A DNA stretch of 64,000 nt, taken from the NCBI RefSeq assembly GCF_001636315.1, contig NZ_KV440949.1, positions 4,668,084-4,732,083 of the forward strand. The letters are read 5' to 3'. Under the pieces are notes generated by a model, which was not told where the DNA came from, made no database searches, and worked only from the letters and a program-made list of their open reading frames with translations. Of this stretch, positions 33,951 through 42,239 are shown one piece after another (position 1 is the first letter of the stretch; every line of letters begins with the position of its first letter). The DNA comes from Neobacillus mesonae (lineage in GTDB: Bacteria > Bacillota > Bacilli > Bacillales > Cytobacillaceae). The position numbers and the translations under genes were made by a program.

Positions 33951-34901
33951 TTGGATCAACCAAATCGAATGAAAAGCAACGGCCAAATAAAGGTTGTTCT
34001 CAATTCCCCAAAACGAAAAAATATTAAAAAAGAATTACCTGACTTTCAAGTTGCTCCAAAGGTCATTCCCCCAGAGCATTCAGCCCTTAAGGAAATTGAA
34101 GAGGAGCTTGAATCTTTAGTTGGTATGGAAGAAATGAAACGAATGATAAAAGAAATTTATGCGTGGATTTATGTCAATAAAAAACGTGAAGAAATCGGGT
34201 TAAAAACAAAAAAGCAGGCTCTCCATATGATGTTTAAAGGAAATCCTGGTACAGGCAAAACAACGGTCGCAAGGCTCATCGGAAAATTGTTTCAAAAGAT
34301 GAATGTCTTGACGAAAGGGCATCTTATTGAAGCGGAAAGGGCAGACCTTGTTGGGGAATATATTGGTCATACCGCCCAAAAGACAAGGGATTTAATTAAG
34401 AAAGCACAAGGCGGTATCTTATTTATTGATGAGGCTTACTCGCTCGGGCGCGGCGGCGAAAAAGACTTTGGTAAGGAAGCGATTGATACACTAGTGAAGC
34501 ACATGGAGGATAAGCAGCATGAATTTATCCTCATTCTTGCGGGCTATTCCCGTGAGATGGATTACTTTTTATCGTTAAACCCTGGACTTCATTCAAGGTT
34601 TCCGTTAGTGGTTGATTTTCCTGATTACAGCATTGACCAGCTAATGGAAATTTCCGCGAGAATGCTTGTGGAGAGAGAGTATACGTTAAGTCACGGGGCG
34701 GAGAAGAAATTAAAGGACCATTTAATTTGGGTCAAGGCTGTATTGAGCCCCAATAGCTTTTCAAATGGCCGCTATGTTCGAAATATTATCGAAAAATCGA
34801 TTCGCGCCCAAGCAATGCGCTTATTGTTGGTCAATAGCTATGACAGACATGATTTAATGACCATTAGGAGCAATGATTTAGTGTTTGAGGAAGATGGATA
34901 G
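33951..34901 (+). CDS. spoVK: Stage V sporulation AAA ATPase SpoVK
   Basis: A 316-residue CbxX/CfxQ-type AAA ATPase. A variable N-terminal part of about 50 residues precedes the conserved core: LVGMEEMKRMIKEIYAW, Walker A GNPGTGKTT, AERADLVGEYIGHTAQKT, Walker B ILFIDEAYSL, sensor 1 FILILAGY and the arginine-finger region NPGLHSRF. It is close to B. subtilis SpoVK over its whole length and acts in spore maturation. TTG 33951 is preferred because AGAGGTGAAAG then has correct spacing; GTG 33942 lies within that site. The hfq-spoVK-hflX order is conserved in Bacillus. Confidence 0.93.
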   Translation: MDQPNRMKSNGQIKVVLNSPKRKNIKKELPDFQVAPKVIPPEHSALKEIEEELESLVGMEEMKRMIKEIYAWIYVNKKREEIGLKTKKQALHMMFKGNPGTGKTTVARLIGKLFQKMNVLTKGHLIEAERADLVGEYIGHTAQKTRDLIKKAQGGILFIDEAYSLGRGGEKDFGKEAIDTLVKHMEDKQHEFILILAGYSREMDYFLSLNPGLHSRFPLVVDFPDYSIDQLMEISARMLVEREYTLSHGAEKKLKDHLIWVKAVLSPNSFSNGRYVRNIIEKSIRAQAMRLLLVNSYDRHDLMTIRSNDLVFEEDG

Positions 34902-34906
34902 AAATG

Positions 34907-34943
34907 GAAAAACGGCAGACATTTAGTTATCTGTCGTTTTTTG
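34907..34943 (+). terminator. Rho-independent terminator of spoVK
   Basis: AAAACGGCAGA pairs with TCTGTCGTTTT, followed by TT. Confidence 0.8.
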
Positions 34944-34984
34944 TTATGATGTGAAGTAGAGTTGGTGCGAAAGGATGATGTTGC

Positions 34985-36241
34985 TTGGAACAAAAGAATT
35001 CAAAAGAAACGGCTGTTCTAGTTGGCTGTCAAACATCTGATGATGATCTCCGTTTCAGTTATTCAATGGAGGAGTTAGCTTCCTTAACGGAAACGGCCCA
35101 AGGTGAGGTATTGGCCTCTATTGTGCAAAAACGGGAACGGGTTCATCCGGCTACATATATTGGAAAAGGAAAAGTAGAGGAGCTTAAGGTACTTGTGGAT
35201 GAACTGGAGGCCGAGATCGTTATTTTTAATGATGAGCTGTCTCCCAGTCAAAAGCGGAATCTTGCCTCTGAAATCACTGCCCGGATTATTGACCGGACGC
35301 AGCTTATTTTAGATATTTTTGCCCAAAGAGCGCGTTCTAAAGAAGGGAAATTGCAGGTTGAGCTCGCGCAGTTACAATACATACTTCCGCGTCTTGCCGG
35401 ACAAGGAACGGCTTTATCAAGGCTCGGCGGCGGTATTGGAACAAGAGGGCCGGGGGAAACGAAGCTGGAGTCTGACCGCCGTCATATCCGCCGGCGAATT
35501 GACGATATTAAAGGTCAGTTGTCCGTGATTGTCCAGCACCGTGACCGATATCGGGAGAGAAGAAAGAAGAATAAAGCGTTTCAAATTGCGATTGTCGGAT
35601 ATACCAACGCCGGAAAGTCCACTTTGTTTAATCGCTTATCTGAGGCCGATTCTTATGAAGAAAACCAGCTGTTTGCAACACTTGACCCGATGACGCGGAA
35701 ATTAATCCTGCCAAGCGGATACCATGCGCTTATTACGGATACCGTTGGATTCATTCAGGATTTGCCAACCGCCTTAATTGCCGCTTTCCGCTCGACGCTT
35801 GAGGAAGTGAAGGAAGCGGACTTGATTCTCCATGTGGTCGATATGTCCAATCCGGATTATTATCATCATGAAAAAACCGTTCATAAGCTCTTGGAGGATT
35901 TAGAGGTAAAAAATGTTCCGCAATTAACGGCTTATAATAAAAGAGATATAAAGCATCCTGATTTTGTCCCAACAGCTGATACCCCGTCTGTTTTTATCAG
36001 CGCCTTTAACAGTGAGGACCGCCACACCTTAAAGGAAAAGATCGAACAGCGAATCATGGGGATTATGGCTGCTTATGAGGTGGAAATTCCATCAACAGAG
36101 GGCAAGCTTTTATCGCAATTGAAAAACGAAACAATTTTAAGGGAACTAAAGTTTAATGAAGATTCGCAAACATACAGCTGTAAGGGGTACACGTTGGAGG
36201 ATCATTACATTACAGGACAAATACAGAAATTTAAAGGTTAG
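34985..36241 (+). CDS. hflX: Ribosome-associated GTPase HflX
   Basis: A 418-residue protein. The N-terminal HflX domain contains THPATYIGKGK-like sequence (VHPATYIGKGKVEELK), the Gly-rich GGGIGTRGPGETKLESDRR and a coiled coil. The G domain follows, with G1 GYTNAGKST, G3 DTVGFIQDLP and G4 NKRD. HflX splits stalled 70S ribosomes and is a heat-shock rescue factor in several bacteria. The start is TTG 34985 with AAGGATG upstream. It lies 16 bases before ynbB, the usual Bacillus pair. Confidence 0.96.
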   Translation: MEQKNSKETAVLVGCQTSDDDLRFSYSMEELASLTETAQGEVLASIVQKRERVHPATYIGKGKVEELKVLVDELEAEIVIFNDELSPSQKRNLASEITARIIDRTQLILDIFAQRARSKEGKLQVELAQLQYILPRLAGQGTALSRLGGGIGTRGPGETKLESDRRHIRRRIDDIKGQLSVIVQHRDRYRERRKKNKAFQIAIVGYTNAGKSTLFNRLSEADSYEENQLFATLDPMTRKLILPSGYHALITDTVGFIQDLPTALIAAFRSTLEEVKEADLILHVVDMSNPDYYHHEKTVHKLLEDLEVKNVPQLTAYNKRDIKHPDFVPTADTPSVFISAFNSEDRHTLKEKIEQRIMGIMAAYEVEIPSTEGKLLSQLKNETILRELKFNEDSQTYSCKGYTLEDHYITGQIQKFKG

Positions 36242-36256
36242 ATAGGAGATTGCAAC

Positions 36257-37528
36257 ATGTTTCAACAATTAAAAAATGGGGAAAAACTTCAGCCGATTGT
36301 AAAGGAAGTAGAACAGCAAATAGCTGAAATCCATAAAAAAATCGATGAGCGCATCGAAACCAATCAATTTCGAGTTTTACAAAGCTTTCAAAAGCATAAA
36401 GTCAGCGATACGCATTTCATTCCTTCTACAGGCTATGGCTACGATGATATCGGCAGAGATACTCTTGAATTAGTATATGCCGATGTTTTTGGTGGAGAAG
36501 CGGGACTTGTCAGGCCGCAAATTATTTCCGGAACCCACGCGATTTCGACAGCCCTATTTGGTGTTCTGCGTCCTGGAGATGAACTGCTTTATATTACCGG
36601 TAAACCATATGATACACTTGAAGAAATCGTTGGAATCCGCGGGAATGGTGTAGGCTCCTTAAGGGAATTCGGAATTTCCTATGACAGCGTATCATTGACG
36701 GAGGAAGGCGGTATTGACTGGGAACAGGTAGCAAAGCAAATCAAGCCAAATACAAAAATGATCGGCATTCAGCGTTCTAAAGGGTATGCGACGAGACCAT
36801 CGTTTAAGGTAAAAGAAATTGAGGAAATGATTAAGTTTGTAAAGGAAATTAAACAGGATGTAGTTGTATTCGTCGATAACTGTTACGGGGAGTTTGTAGA
36901 AGGACAGGAGCCTTGTCATGTCGGAGCTGATTTAATGGCTGGGTCGCTGATAAAAAACCCGGGCGGTGGCATCGTCAAAACCGGCGGCTATATTGTCGGG
37001 AAGAAAAGATGGGTGGAGGCCTGCTCTTATCGCTTGACTTCGCCGGGGATTGGGGCGGAAGCCGGGGCATCCTTATACAGCCTTCAAGAAATGTATCAAG
37101 GCTTCTTCCTAGCGCCGCATGTTGTCGGGCAGGCATTAAAGGGCGCCGTTTTTACGGCTGCCATGCTTGAAAAATTAGGAATGAATTCATCACCAAAATG
37201 GGATGCAGACCGGACAGATTTGATTCAATCCGTTCAATTTGATGACCGGGACAAAATGGTTGCTTTTTGCCAGGCCATTCAATTCGCGTCCCCAATCAAT
37301 TCCTATGTTACTCCTTATCCAAGCTATATGCCCGGCTACGAGGATGATGTAATCATGGCTGCCGGCACCTTTATTCAAGGGGCAAGCATTGAACTGACAG
37401 CAGACGGACCAATCCGCCCGCCATATGTAGCCTATGTCCAAGGTGGCTTAACATACGCCCACGTAAAAATGGCAGTATGCCTAGCAATCAATCATCTACT
37501 TGAAAAACAATTAATTGAAATAAATTAA
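36257..37528 (+). CDS. ynbB: YnbB-type PLP protein (methionine gamma-lyase family, aluminium-resistance type)
   Basis: A 423-residue fold-type I PLP enzyme. Features are GYGYDDIGRDTLELVYADVF (cited as core), RPQIISGTHAI, FVDNCYGEFVEGQEP and SLIKNPGGGIVKTGGYIVG, whose Lys is the likely PLP ligand. The family carries the label aluminium resistance protein; the reaction has not been settled and a C-S lyase is likely. It is translated behind ATAGGAGATT directly after hflX and ends at a terminator before glnR, as in B. subtilis. Confidence 0.94.
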   Translation: MFQQLKNGEKLQPIVKEVEQQIAEIHKKIDERIETNQFRVLQSFQKHKVSDTHFIPSTGYGYDDIGRDTLELVYADVFGGEAGLVRPQIISGTHAISTALFGVLRPGDELLYITGKPYDTLEEIVGIRGNGVGSLREFGISYDSVSLTEEGGIDWEQVAKQIKPNTKMIGIQRSKGYATRPSFKVKEIEEMIKFVKEIKQDVVVFVDNCYGEFVEGQEPCHVGADLMAGSLIKNPGGGIVKTGGYIVGKKRWVEACSYRLTSPGIGAEAGASLYSLQEMYQGFFLAPHVVGQALKGAVFTAAMLEKLGMNSSPKWDADRTDLIQSVQFDDRDKMVAFCQAIQFASPINSYVTPYPSYMPGYEDDVIMAAGTFIQGASIELTADGPIRPPYVAYVQGGLTYAHVKMAVCLAINHLLEKQLIEIN

Positions 37529-37535
37529 TATTGGG

Positions 37536-37562
37536 GAACAGCTTTATGGCTGTTCTTTTTTT
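37536..37562 (+). terminator. Rho-independent terminator of hflX-ynbB
   Basis: GAACAGC pairs with GCTGTTC, followed by seven T. Confidence 0.88.
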
Positions 37563-37574
37563 ATAAAATTCCCA

Positions 37575-37591
37575 TGTGAGGTTTTCTAACA
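37575..37591 (+). promoter_or_regulatory. GlnR/TnrA operator 1
   Basis: The 17-base site fits the consensus TGTNAN7TNACA at every fixed position (TGTGA, seven bases, TAACA). It lies upstream of the glnRA promoter, where B. subtilis has its distal glnRA operator. Confidence 0.9.
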
Positions 37592-37596
37592 TGAAC

Positions 37597-37636
37597 TTGA
37601 CATCTTTTCTTACACCGTATAAAATGACAATATAAT
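37597..37636 (+). promoter_or_regulatory. glnRA promoter with GlnR/TnrA operator 2
   Basis: TTGACA at 37597-37602 is followed by TATAAA at 37618 (15 bp) and TATAAT at 37631. A second operator, one mismatch from TGTNAN7TNACA, covers 37598-37614 and overlaps the -35 element. Two operators about 23 bp apart match the known GlnR autorepression arrangement. Confidence 0.8.
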
Positions 37637-37660
37637 TTTTTTCGAAGGAGGAGAAATTAG

Positions 37661-38062
37661 GTGAACGGGAAAGAAATTCGCCGTTCCATGCCTCTGTTTC
37701 CCATCGGAACAGTCATGCAGCTCACAGAGCTAACAGCAAGACAAATCCGATACTATGAAGAACACCAATTAATTTCTCCGGCAAGAACAGAGGGGAATAG
37801 GCGATTATTTAGCTTAAATGACATTGACAGACTATTAGAAATCAAAGACTTAATCGACCAAGGAGTGAACATGGCTGGAATTAAGCAGCTATTCCTTGTC
37901 AAAGAACAGCATGCGAATCAACATGAACAACAGATGAAAAAGGAAAAACGGGAATTAACTGATGAAGAGCTAAGAAAGCTTCTTCGTAACGAATTACTTC
38001 ATTCAGGAAGATTGAACCGCTCGTCATTGCGTCAAGGCGATCTTTCGCGGTTTTTTCATTAA
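37661..38062 (+). CDS. glnR: Glutamine-responsive MerR-family repressor GlnR
   Basis: A 133-residue regulator. The MerR-type winged helix has the GlnR-specific start RRSMPLFPIGTVMQLTELTA and ARQIRYYEEHQLISPARTEGN. The C-terminal tail (ELLHSGRLNRSSLRQGDLSRFFH, core RQGDLSRFFH) is the autoinhibitory segment that senses feedback-inhibited glutamine synthetase. It represses glnRA under nitrogen excess through the operators at 37575 and 37598. GTG 37661 follows AAGGAGGAG. glnA begins 27 bases after its stop. Confidence 0.97.
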   Translation: MNGKEIRRSMPLFPIGTVMQLTELTARQIRYYEEHQLISPARTEGNRRLFSLNDIDRLLEIKDLIDQGVNMAGIKQLFLVKEQHANQHEQQMKKEKRELTDEELRKLLRNELLHSGRLNRSSLRQGDLSRFFH

Positions 38063-38089
38063 ATTTCAAAATTACACCGGAGGTATAAC

Positions 38090-39424
38090 ATGGCTAAGTA
38101 TTCAAAAGAAGATATCAAACGAATGGCAAATGAAGAAAATGTAAAATTTATCCGCCTGCAATTCACGGATATTCTTGGGACAATCAAGAACGTGGAAATT
38201 CCAATTAGTCAGTTGGAAAAAGCGCTTGATAACAAAATGATGTTTGACGGCTCATCCATCGAAGGTTTTGTCCGTATTGAAGAGTCTGACATGTATTTAT
38301 TCCCTGATTTAAATACTTGGGTCGTATTCCCTTGGACAGCCGAAAAAGGTAAAGTAGCCCGTTTAATCTGTGATATTTACAATTCAAACGGAACTCCTTT
38401 TGCCGGTGACCCGCGAAATAATTTACGACGTGTTCTAGAAGAGATGAAAGAACTTGGCTTTACGGATTTCAACTTAGGGCCTGAACCGGAATTCTTCCTA
38501 TTCAAGCTAGATGAAAAAGGGGAGCCGACATTAGAATTGAATGATAAAGGCGGGTATTTTGACTTTGCCCCGACAGACCTAGGGGAAAACTGCCGACGTG
38601 ATATCGTTCTTGAACTGGAAGAAATGGGCTTTGAGATTGAAGCTTCCCACCATGAAGTTGCTCCAGGTCAGCACGAAATTGATTTCAAATATGCAGATGC
38701 ACTTACTGCCTGTGACCAAATTCAAACCTTTAAATTGGTCGTTAAAACAATTGCCCGTAAGCATGGCTTGCACGCAACCTTCATGCCAAAACCATTGTTT
38801 GGGGTAGCTGGTTCAGGCATGCACATGAATCTCTCTTTATTTAGCAATGGTGAAAATGCCTTTTTTGACCCAACTGGCGATCTACAAATGAGTGATACAG
38901 CCCGTCAATTTATTGCCGGAATTTTAAAGCATGCTCCAAACTTCACAGCGGTTACGAATCCGACTGTTAACTCATATAAGCGCCTGGTTCCTGGATATGA
39001 GGCACCGTGCTATGTGGCATGGTCAGCACAAAACCGTTCACCGCTTGTCCGAATTCCAGCTTCCCGCGGATTAAGTACACGTTGTGAGGTTCGCAGTGTC
39101 GATCCTTCTGCCAATCCATATCTTGCTATGGCAGTTTTGCTTAAGGCGGGGCTGGATGGAATTAAAAATAAACTAACACCACCAGCAGCTGTCGACCGTA
39201 ACATTTATGTGATGAGCAAAGAGGAACGCTTAGAGGAAGGAATTATTGATCTGCCTGCAACTCTTGCACAAGCGCTAGACCTATTAAAAGCAGATGAAGT
39301 GATTGTATCCGCACTAGGCGAACATATCTTTGAACGCTTTCTTGATGCCAAAGAGATTGAATGGGATATGTTCCGCACTGTCGTTCATCCATGGGAACGC
39401 GAGCAATATATGAGTATGTATTAA
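38090..39424 (+). CDS. glnA: Type I glutamine synthetase
   Basis: A 444-residue GSI-alpha enzyme that makes glutamine from glutamate, ammonia and ATP. Motifs include MFDGSSIEGF, the metal-binding GPEPEFFLF and EVAPGQHEIDFKYADAL (core), HATFMPKP, GSGMHMNLSL and the NPYLAMA region. The tyrosine adenylylation segment of GSI-beta is absent, as in all Bacillus enzymes, where control is by feedback inhibition and GlnR/TnrA binding. It is the second gene of the glnRA operon, behind GGAGGTATA, and is followed by a strong terminator. Confidence 0.98.
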   Translation: MAKYSKEDIKRMANEENVKFIRLQFTDILGTIKNVEIPISQLEKALDNKMMFDGSSIEGFVRIEESDMYLFPDLNTWVVFPWTAEKGKVARLICDIYNSNGTPFAGDPRNNLRRVLEEMKELGFTDFNLGPEPEFFLFKLDEKGEPTLELNDKGGYFDFAPTDLGENCRRDIVLELEEMGFEIEASHHEVAPGQHEIDFKYADALTACDQIQTFKLVVKTIARKHGLHATFMPKPLFGVAGSGMHMNLSLFSNGENAFFDPTGDLQMSDTARQFIAGILKHAPNFTAVTNPTVNSYKRLVPGYEAPCYVAWSAQNRSPLVRIPASRGLSTRCEVRSVDPSANPYLAMAVLLKAGLDGIKNKLTPPAAVDRNIYVMSKEERLEEGIIDLPATLAQALDLLKADEVIVSALGEHIFERFLDAKEIEWDMFRTVVHPWEREQYMSMY

Positions 39425-39440
39425 TTTAATTGCAAAACCG

Positions 39441-39483
39441 TCAAAAACCCCCCAGCAGATCATTCTAATTGGGGGTTTTTGAT
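39441..39483 (+). terminator. Terminator of glnRA
   Basis: TCAAAAACCCCC pairs with GGGGGTTTTTGA around a loop of about 17 bases and a T-rich end. Confidence 0.88.
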
Positions 39484-39520
39484 TTTTAATATTAGCCTTA
39501 AAAATATACATCCATTGACT

Positions 39521-39808
39521 TTAGTGCTCCTCATTTTTATGTCCAATTTGTTTGAATCCTGTAACGAGAGCATCACCTACAATTCCAGCAACGATTGAAA
39601 ACATTATGCTTTCTACATATGAATTTGGATCAGCGTACAAGACCAGGAGAAGCGCAGCAACTGCACCTAGAAGCATTTCTTCTAGAAATCCGAGATAAAT
39701 GAACTTTTTTGTTTTCCGCGGCATAATAAGTTTCTCGTGCTTACGAACATGTCCAATAATCCCAACCGTCCCACCAATTACTAAAGAGAAAATAATGTTT
39801 GATAACAC
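39521..39808 (-). CDS. DUF4257-type small membrane protein
   Basis: A 95-residue protein with three hydrophobic segments (residues 3-20, 42-60, 67-85) and a conserved basic stretch, GHVRKHEKLIMPRKTKKF. This fits the DUF4257 family of Bacillus, which has no known function. It is read toward glnA, alone, from ATG 39808; upstream GGAGAGTGAGAA serves as the ribosome site. The His-rich end is short. Family assignment is from memory of the motif and is moderate. Confidence 0.7.
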   Translation of the reverse strand: MLSNIIFSLVIGGTVGIIGHVRKHEKLIMPRKTKKFIYLGFLEEMLLGAVAALLLVLYADPNSYVESIMFSIVAGIVGDALVTGFKQIGHKNEEH

Positions 39809-39956
39809 TTGTTTCTCACTCTCCTTAAGCCTCCAGATTTTTTGACCTAAGGTAAATCTTGGTGTATTCTCATTATACTAAACTTGGAAACTAAATAGCA
39901 TGGGCAAAAATTACTGAATTTCCATAATTTTCACTAAATAAAAAAGATAAGTAAAC

Positions 39957-39985
39957 ATAAAAAAACCAGCATTTTGTATGCTGGC
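39957..39985 (-). terminator. Terminator of lexA
   Basis: On the minus strand CCAGCAT pairs with ATGCTGG around a five-base loop and is followed by TTTTTT. Confidence 0.88.
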
Positions 39986-39988
39986 ATA

Positions 39989-40612
39989 TTAATGGATGTG
40001 CCTGTATACTCCAATTACTTTACCAAGAATCGAAACATTTTTTAGTATAATTGGTTCCATAGTAGAATTTTCTGGCTGCAGGCGGATATATTCCTTTTCT
40101 TTGAAAAATCTTTTACATGTCGCTTCATCATCTTCCGTCATCGCAACAACGATATCGCCATTGTTTGCAGTTTGCTGCTGCTTTACAATTACGTAGTCTC
40201 CATCCAGAATACCCGCCTCAATCATACTTTCTCCCATGATTTCCAGCATAAATACATGCTCGTCTGCAGGTGCTAATCTTTCAGGAAGCGGAAAGTATTC
40301 TTCAATATTTTCAATCGCCGTGATAGGCAGCCCTGCGGTTACTTTCCCAACCACTGGTACATTTACAACCTGATTCCTCGGAATGTGGGCATTTTCATCT
40401 ACTTCTAAAATTTCAATCGCCCGCGGTTTCGTAGGATCCCGTCTAATAAGCCCCTTGCTTTCTAATCTAGCTAAATGACCATGAACTGTTGAACTGGATG
40501 CAAGTCCAACCGCTTCTCCAATTTCACGGACGGAAGGAGGATACCCTTTACTCTTAACTTCATCTTTAATGAAATCAAGGATATCCTGCTGCCGCTTTGA
40601 TATTTTTACCAT
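39989..40612 (-). CDS. lexA: SOS repressor LexA
   Basis: A 207-residue repressor. The winged helix (KRQQDILDFIKDEVKSKGYP, REIGEAVGLASSSTVHGHL) is followed by the self-cleavage domain with the Ala-Gly scission site in GKVTAGLPI, nucleophile Ser in GESMIEAG and general-base Lys in DYVIVKQQ. Start ATG 40612 is standard; the GTG at 40624 belongs to the ribosome-site region. It is divergent from yneA, and the shared region holds several SOS boxes, so autoregulation is expected. Confidence 0.97.
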   Translation of the reverse strand: MVKISKRQQDILDFIKDEVKSKGYPPSVREIGEAVGLASSSTVHGHLARLESKGLIRRDPTKPRAIEILEVDENAHIPRNQVVNVPVVGKVTAGLPITAIENIEEYFPLPERLAPADEHVFMLEIMGESMIEAGILDGDYVIVKQQQTANNGDIVVAMTEDDEATCKRFFKEKEYIRLQPENSTMEPIILKNVSILGKVIGVYRHIH

Positions 40613-40673
40613 GATAAAATGCACCTCGCCTGGGTTATGTTGCCTTTATTATATCACGTTCGTTCTAATTATA

Positions 40674-40752
40674 CAAACATAAGTTCGAAAAACCATTGAC
40701 ACGAAACAAGTGTTCGGATTATAATAAAAATAAATAAACGAACATATATTCT
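40674..40752. promoter_or_regulatory. SOS-box cluster between lexA and yneA, with the yneA promoter
   Basis: Three sites resemble the Bacillus SOS box CGAACN4GTTCG: 40674-40687 (one mismatch), 40703-40716 (two mismatches) and 40739-40752 (two mismatches). The yneA promoter has TTGACA at 40696-40701 and TATAAT at 40720-40725 (18 bp), so the middle box lies between -35 and -10. The arrangement matches the lexA-yneA region of B. subtilis. Confidence 0.82.
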
Positions 40753-40769
40753 CTGAAGAGGTGTTTTTA

Positions 40770-41093
40770 ATGAAAAAACTATGGAATCGATACTCTTATG
40801 CTATTATTCTTTTACTTTTAAGTGTGTCTTTCGCTGCCATTCTATCGTTTCAGAACGGAACTAAGGAACCTGATCAATATTTAAAAGTAACTGTAACTGA
40901 AGGAGATTCACTTTGGAAGTTATCAGAACAATATGCTGCGCAGCACTCCCTATCCCATGCTGATTTTGTCAGCTGGGTGAAAAAGCACAATAAAAATTCC
41001 GAGGACAAAATATATCCGGGGGAAGAGATTGTCATTCCTGTTAGTAAGAATGATACCTTTCCAACAGAACTTGCAAGTGCCCCCGGAAAGTAG
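40770..41093 (+). CDS. yneA: SOS-induced cell division inhibitor YneA
   Basis: A 107-residue protein with an N-terminal membrane helix (residues 8-25) and a LysM domain at about 36-95 (VTEGDSLWKLSEQYA, WVKKHNKN, YPGEEIVIPV). In B. subtilis YneA delays septation during the SOS response and is removed by proteolysis. ATG 40770 follows GAAGAGGTG; the GTG at 40761 lies in that site. It is under the LexA-boxed promoter and is followed 12 bases later by yneB. Confidence 0.94.
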   Translation: MKKLWNRYSYAIILLLLSVSFAAILSFQNGTKEPDQYLKVTVTEGDSLWKLSEQYAAQHSLSHADFVSWVKKHNKNSEDKIYPGEEIVIPVSKNDTFPTELASAPGK

Positions 41094-41105
41094 AAAGGAA
41101 ATAAG

Positions 41106-41759
41106 ATGAAAGCAATAATCTACTGCCGTGTAAGTACGAAAAAGGAAACCCAGGAAACATCGCTTGAACGCCAAGAAGAAGAATTGATTCAATTGGCGGA
41201 ACGGAATCAATTTGATATTGACAGGGTTATCAAGGAGCGGGCAAGCGGATATGATTTCGATAGAGATGGTATTCTTGAGCTTTTAGAAAGAATTAAGGCT
41301 CCTGAAATACAAGCGGTCTTAATTCAAGATGAAACAAGGCTTGGAAGAGGCAATGCCAAAATCGCGCTGTTACATTGTATTTTAAAAGAAGGCGTTAAAC
41401 TATTCAGTATTTCTCATAATGGTGAATTGCAGCTTTCAGAATCAGATTCGATGGTATTGCAGATTGTAAGTATGGTTGAAGAATATCAGCGAAAGCTTCA
41501 CAACGTGAAAATAAAACGAGGAATGAAGCGTGCAGTACAGCAAGGCTACAAACCTGAGAAAAATTTAAAAAATCTTGGGGAGCATTCAGGCAGAGAGAAA
41601 ATTGAAGTGCCAATCGCAGAAATTGACAGGCTTCGGAGAAACGGACTGACCTTTGCTGAAATTGCCGCGACGATGAGGGGATTTGGATATAGGATCTCCA
41701 AAGCAACAGTACATAGGCGGTACCAGGAATACATGGAACAAAAAGAAGAGGGGCTGTAG
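41106..41759 (+). CDS. yneB: Serine recombinase-family protein YneB
   Basis: A 217-residue resolvase-type protein. The N-terminal catalytic domain has YCRVSTKKETQETSLERQEE with the presumed nucleophile Ser10, and QDETRLGRG. A C-terminal helix-turn-helix lies at about 175-212 (GLTFAEIAATMRGFGYRISKATVHRRY, core FAEIAATM). It is part of the SOS-regulated yneA-yneB-ynzC operon in Bacillus. Its DNA target is unknown and no inverted-repeat sites typical of resolution systems are nearby. Standard length and position suggest a chromosomal gene, not a mobile element. Confidence 0.92.
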   Translation: MKAIIYCRVSTKKETQETSLERQEEELIQLAERNQFDIDRVIKERASGYDFDRDGILELLERIKAPEIQAVLIQDETRLGRGNAKIALLHCILKEGVKLFSISHNGELQLSESDSMVLQIVSMVEEYQRKLHNVKIKRGMKRAVQQGYKPEKNLKNLGEHSGREKIEVPIAEIDRLRRNGLTFAEIAATMRGFGYRISKATVHRRYQEYMEQKEEGL

Positions 41760-41835
41760 CTATTTCCTTGTCATGAAGCATTTTTTTTAGTAAATTAATC
41801 TCTATGCAATTAGTTTTTGGAAAGGATGTGCCTGA

Positions 41836-42066
41836 ATGCTATCCAAAGAAAAAATAGCTAGAATTAATGAACTGGCAAGGAAAGCAAAAGCAACTGGCTT
41901 AACGGACATAGAGGCGAAAGAGCAATCTAAATTAAGAAGTGAGTATTTGGCGGCGTTCCGTTCGAATATGCTGGATACATTGACGAATACCAAGATTATT
42001 GACCCGTTAGGGAATGATGTTACACCTGATAAAATTAATGCCAGAAAAAAGAATAATCTTCATTAA
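41836..42066 (+). CDS. ynzC: DUF896-family protein YnzC
   Basis: A 76-residue helical protein: EKIARINELARKAKATGLTD, EAKEQSKLRSEYLAAFRSNM and an NDVTPDKINARK tail. This is the DUF896 signature, a two-helix hairpin family. In B. subtilis ynzC is the third gene of the SOS-induced yneA operon. Its role is not established. AAAGGATGTG precedes ATG 41836 and a terminator follows. Confidence 0.94.
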   Translation: MLSKEKIARINELARKAKATGLTDIEAKEQSKLRSEYLAAFRSNMLDTLTNTKIIDPLGNDVTPDKINARKKNNLH

Positions 42067-42073
42067 ATCTACC

Positions 42074-42104
42074 AGGAATACACTTGCATTGTATTCCTTT
42101 TTTT
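42074..42104 (+). terminator. Terminator of the yneA operon
   Basis: AGGAATACA pairs with TGTATTCCT, followed by seven T. Confidence 0.9.
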
Positions 42105-42239
42105 ACATAATTAAAACTTTTCTGTGTCAAAATAAAGATTAACCGTTTTCATTCGGGGGAATTTGTTGAATAAAAGTTTGTTGCACTATATTATTAATGT
42201 TGTATTGATTTTCCTAGTGATAGAGAAAGGATGTAAACG

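Noticed and set aside
36692..36919. Antisense open frames in ynbB, glnA, tkt, hflX and similar genes
   Set aside because: They are shadows of strong coding frames, with no ribosome sites and no recognisable motifs.
41106..41759. Mobile element based on the serine recombinase
   Set aside because: YneB is a conserved chromosomal SOS-operon gene at its normal position; no repeats or other mobility genes flank it.
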